In this document: piece after piece, positions 5,749 through 6,768 of the stretch
How the letters are laid out: each line of letters starts with the position of its first letter
Position numbering within the stretch: position 1 is the stretch's first letter
Notes under the pieces: generated by a model
What the model was told of the DNA's origin: nothing
The model's input: only the letters and a program-made list of their open reading frames with translations
Databases searched by the model: none
Assembly: GCA_964442675.1 (NCBI GenBank)
Contig: CAYUAE010000114.1
Span: forward strand, 1-6,768
Direction: 5' to 3'
DNA: 6,768 nucleotides
Source of the DNA: Methylomarinum sp964442675
GTDB lineage: Bacteria > Pseudomonadota > Gammaproteobacteria > Methylococcales > Methylomonadaceae
Position numbers and translations under genes: made by a program

Positions 5749-6435
5749 ATGTATTTTAGAGCCACACTTCTAAGCGCATTTTTTACCGCGCTGATCGCGA
5801 CTATTCCCTTTAGTGTTTATCAGGAGCTGATGGTCACACCGATCATCCTGGATGCCGAAACATTTGAACTGCCAGAAGCGACTCAAAGCCAGCCACCTTG
5901 GGCGCCAGAAGACGGTATTGAGCGCAGTCTGTTTACCCTTTCTGCCGATTTTTTGACCGCCTTCGCCTTTAGCCTGATGCTGATCAGCGCCATGGCAACG
6001 CAACGCAAGCTGACACTGTTACAGGGCTTAGGCTGGGGCATTGCCGGTTATCTGTGTTTTTTCGTGGCTCCGGCCTTAGGTCTGCCACCGGAAATCCCTG
6101 GCATGGAAACGTCATCACTGGTCGGCCGACAACTGTGGTGGCTGATTGCCGTAATCTTTACCGCCGCAGGACTCTGGCTTGTTGTGTTTGCCAAAATTCC
6201 GCTTAAAACAGTCGGTATTGTCATATTGATTGCGCCCCATCTTTTAGGCGCACCGAATCCGGAGACCCATGGCTTCGCCAATCCTGACCCGGTCGCTGTG
6301 GCCCAATTAACCGAACTCTGGCATCAATTCATCCTGCAAACCAGTATTGCCAATGCATTGTTATGGCTTATAATTGGTGAAGTCGGCGCTGTTTTTACGC
6401 GCAAATGGATTTTGTCACTTGATCAACACACATAA
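5749..6435 (+). CDS. cbtA: CbtA, predicted cobalt transporter membrane subunit
   Basis: This 228-residue membrane protein has about six hydrophobic segments (roughly residues 5-25, 66-84, 93-112, 128-147, 152-168 and 198-217). Features typical of CbtA are the MYFRATLLSA start, the GLGWGIAGYLCFFVAPALGLPPEIPG block (93-118), RQLWWLIAV (128-136), and APHLLGAPNPETHG (162-175) with H164 and H174 as possible metal ligands. CbtA with CbtB is a predicted cobalt uptake system linked by genome context to cobalamin synthesis. The direct partner downstream makes the call strong. An in-frame ATG at 5662 would add 29 residues, but these derive from the MITE end and the intergenic leader and look like no CbtA N-terminus. 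The MITE lies 74 bp upstream and may have altered its expression. Confidence 0.88.
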   Translation: MYFRATLLSAFFTALIATIPFSVYQELMVTPIILDAETFELPEATQSQPPWAPEDGIERSLFTLSADFLTAFAFSLMLISAMATQRKLTLLQGLGWGIAGYLCFFVAPALGLPPEIPGMETSSLVGRQLWWLIAVIFTAAGLWLVVFAKIPLKTVGIVILIAPHLLGAPNPETHGFANPDPVAVAQLTELWHQFILQTSIANALLWLIIGEVGAVFTRKWILSLDQHT

Positions 6436-6447
6436 ACAGGTTTTATC

Positions 6448-6618
6448 ATGACGCAACAAACACTCGAACAAACGTCACTGTCGGCCAAGTCGATCCAGCT
6501 TTTAGCGGCTGCATTACTGGGCTTTTCCATCTTTGCTGTCACCGCTCTATCCCCTATCGAGGTCATCCACAATGCCACCCACGATACCCGGCACAGCGCA
6601 GGGTTTCCTTGTCATTAG
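6448..6618 (+). CDS. cbtB: CbtB, small predicted cobalt transporter subunit
   Basis: This 56-residue protein has one membrane segment (about residues 16-36) and a metal-ligand-rich tail. The tail, H41-N-A-T-H45-D-T-R-H49 followed by GFPCH at the very end, is the hallmark of CbtB. Its histidines and C55 are likely cobalt ligands that pass metal to CbtA. The gene starts 12 bases after the cbtA stop, with AGG (6438-6440) 7 bases before the ATG, so the pair forms an operon. Its length is normal for this short family, so the gene is complete. Confidence 0.9.
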   Translation: MTQQTLEQTSLSAKSIQLLAAALLGFSIFAVTALSPIEVIHNATHDTRHSAGFPCH

Positions 6619-6768
6619 GCTTATATCTCCACGCATAGACACCGTAGGATGGGTAGAGCGATAGCGAAACCCATCCTGCCTGGCTTTTTAGTCACTGATG
6701 TTACGCGGTTCGGGTTTTTAATCTTGAATATTCACTCCCATCACACCCCGGGAACCGTTTCTAGGAGC
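6619..6768. other. Non-coding right edge downstream of cbtB
   Basis: No reading frame of note is visible in these 150 bases. They contain a REP-like hairpin (listed separately) and a TAGGAG sequence at 6763-6767 and just before it, close to the window end. The latter could be the ribosome-binding site of a plus-strand gene that starts beyond the edge. A short inverted pair CGGTTC (6706-6711) and GAACCG (6752-6757) is far apart and of unclear meaning. Confidence 0.4.
6644..6679. repeat. REP-like palindrome of the GTAGGATGGGT type
   Basis: GTAGGATGGGT (6644-6654) pairs with ACCCATCCTGC (6669-6679), giving 11 pairs including one G-T, around a 14-base loop reading AGAGCGATAGCGAA. The stem plus the GAGCG...GCGAA loop matches a dispersed intergenic repeat I recall from many gammaproteobacterial and betaproteobacterial genomes. 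TTTTT follows at 6685-6689, a few bases past the stem, so it might also weakly terminate the cbtAB transcript. Confidence 0.65.

Noticed and set aside
1..6768. CRISPR array, tRNA or rRNA genes
   Set aside because: No regularly spaced direct repeats, cloverleaf-like sequence or rRNA-like conserved blocks were seen on either strand.

Overview
The window looks like chromosome of a gammaproteobacterium. The best evidence is the divergent pair rluD / bamD with pgeF (yfiH) directly downstream of rluD, a core arrangement in that class, together with a full-length BamD lipoprotein. Base composition is intermediate overall. A copy of a palindrome of the GTAGGATGGGT type near the right end is a repeat I associate with methanotrophs and relatives, but that genus-level hint is weak.

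Left half, minus strand: five genes run from the divergent promoter region near 3281-3384 towards position 1: rluD (23S rRNA pseudouridine synthase), pgeF (laccase-domain / YfiH protein), a ZIP-family metal transporter, and a MntA/HepT-type nucleotidyltransferase-HEPN toxin-antitoxin pair. They are tightly packed: a 14-bp overlap, a 2-bp gap, then two 4-bp ATGA overlaps. They are probably one transcript, with an AT-richer accessory toxin-antitoxin module fused onto the end of a housekeeping operon.

Centre, plus strand: bamD encodes the outer-membrane assembly lipoprotein. Seven bases after it comes an unrecognised 407-residue exported protein with a convincing HEXXH zinc-protease motif, a downstream ExxxE helix, and an additional HxHxDH string. 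Its 3' end contains a strong inverted repeat that may be a REP-like element captured into the reading frame.

Right, plus strand: the gap 5459-5748 holds a complete 112-bp non-coding miniature transposable element (MITE) with 15-bp perfect terminal inverted repeats of IS5-family (IS903-group) type and a perfect 9-bp target duplication. It sits 74 bp upstream of cbtA. CbtA and CbtB together form a predicted cobalt transporter. No cobalamin riboswitch could be recognised in front of them. The window ends in a non-coding stretch with a REP-like hairpin and a possible ribosome-binding site for a gene beyond the edge.

Together the window mixes core ribosome and envelope functions (RluD, BamD) with divalent-metal handling (ZIP, CbtAB, a putative zinc protease) and accessory DNA (toxin-antitoxin pair, MITE, palindromic repeats). 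The most interesting items are the MITE, the secreted zincin-like protein beside bamD, and the operon-embedded MntA/HepT module.
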